Shown here one piece after another: positions 63,815 through 64,000 of a DNA stretch of 64,000 bases. Positions within the stretch are counted from its first letter, which is position 1. Every line of letters begins with the position of its first letter. Both the position numbers and the translations under genes were made by a program. This DNA is from Porphyrobacter sp. TH134. Its GTDB lineage: Bacteria; Pseudomonadota; Alphaproteobacteria; Sphingomonadales; Sphingomonadaceae. The notes under the pieces are model-generated. The model was not told where the DNA came from. It did not search any database and saw only the letters and a list, made by a program, of their open reading frames with translations. Location: contig NZ_PKRO01000006.1 in assembly GCF_002855495.1 (NCBI RefSeq), positions 57,236-121,235 of the forward strand. The letters are read 5' to 3'.

Positions 63815-64000
63815 TGCAAAATTAGACCACGGTAGCGGCGACGAAGTGTTGCTGCGGGCGGCGTAAAAGTCGTCCACTTTGCCCTTTTGCGGGAGCGGGA
63901 GGGCAGGGAGATTTACACCGTGGAACTTTACCTGAAGGTTCGGCTTGCCTGCGCTGATGGGATGAGCCAGCGCGCAGCTGCGCGACATTTCAACGTATCG
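63815..64000 (+). mobile_element. IS21-family insertion sequence, left end (runs past the window)
   Basis: From 63815 the sequence begins TGCAAAATTAGACCACGG, the TG-start and degenerate repeat pattern of IS21-family ends. A second related repeat (GCGTAAAAGTCGTCCACTTTG) follows at about 63866-63886. A transposase gene starts at 63920. The right end, istB and the target duplication are outside the window. Confidence 0.8.
63920..64000 (+). CDS. istA: IS21-family transposase IstA, N-terminal part
   Basis: The first 27 codons, starting GTG with AGGGAG upstream, read VELYLKVRLACADGMSQRAA and continue ARHFNVS. This is the helix-turn-helix start typical of IstA, the DDE transposase of IS21 elements. 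The frame is open to the last base of the window. Confidence 0.85.
   Translation, partial: MELYLKVRLACADGMSQRAAARHFNVS

Overview
The window is a high-GC alphaproteobacterial chromosome segment, most likely from the order Sphingomonadales (Erythrobacter/Porphyrobacter/Sphingomonas-like). Three things point there: a circularly permuted two-piece tmRNA with the tag ANDNEALAIAA, a hemC-hemD-mitofilin operon divergent from tsaD-gpsA, and a large TonB-dependent receptor with sphingomonad features. Most of the sequence is housekeeping DNA with short intergenic gaps and many ATGA or GTGA start/stop overlaps. I see no tRNA, rRNA or CRISPR array.

Layout. 0-5.4 kb: ssrA (minus), mscL, a lemA-TPM-TPM operon, a NUDIX hydrolase, a short-chain dehydrogenase, then a small minus-strand operon of two tandem 37-residue paralogous membrane peptides and pspC, preceded by a near-perfect sigma-54 promoter and followed by an intrinsic terminator. 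5.5-18 kb: recF, tesA divergent from a ybbA/ybbP-type ABC exporter, a TonB-dependent receptor, typA, putP and an extensin-like lipoprotein. 18-23 kb: a degenerate LuxR-type regulator and a four-gene operon of circularly permuted ATP-grasp ligase, alpha-E protein, transglutaminase and the proteasome-like peptidase Anbu. 23-33 kb: an alpha/beta hydrolase, an EF-hand lipoprotein, uvrB, a compact hicAB pair, an S10 peptidase, a DsbD-type reductase and a UbiH-type hydroxylase. 33-40 kb: heme genes with a Mic60-like protein, tsaD, gpsA, a polysaccharide flippase, a helix-hairpin-helix membrane protein and a receiver protein with Asn at the phosphorylation site.

40.5-51 kb is catabolic and respiratory: maiA-fahA for tyrosine breakdown, an alternative oxidase, a succinate-semialdehyde dehydrogenase, a lactate 2-monooxygenase-like flavoenzyme, and a cyanide-insensitive bd-type oxidase operon (cydA-cydB, a 44-residue DUF2474 subunit and a DCC thiol protein). 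Two different cyanide-insensitive quinol oxidases therefore lie within 7 kb.

51.1-63.6 kb is one co-directional minus-strand cluster of ten genes for use of urea or guanidine nitrogen: lipoprotein-permease-ATPase importer, NikR-like regulator, two DUF1989 proteins (now known in other bacteria as carboxyguanidine deiminase subunits), urea/guanidine carboxylase, allophanate hydrolase, and a sensorless hybrid histidine kinase with its LuxR-type response regulator. Two copies of TATTAC-N14-GTAATA lie at the two likely promoters of the cluster. One lies upstream of the importer. The other is embedded in the 3' end of the ATPase gene, directly before the NikR-like gene. This strongly suggests autoregulation by a NikR relative that has lost the nickel site. 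The window ends inside an IS21-family insertion sequence that abuts this cluster.
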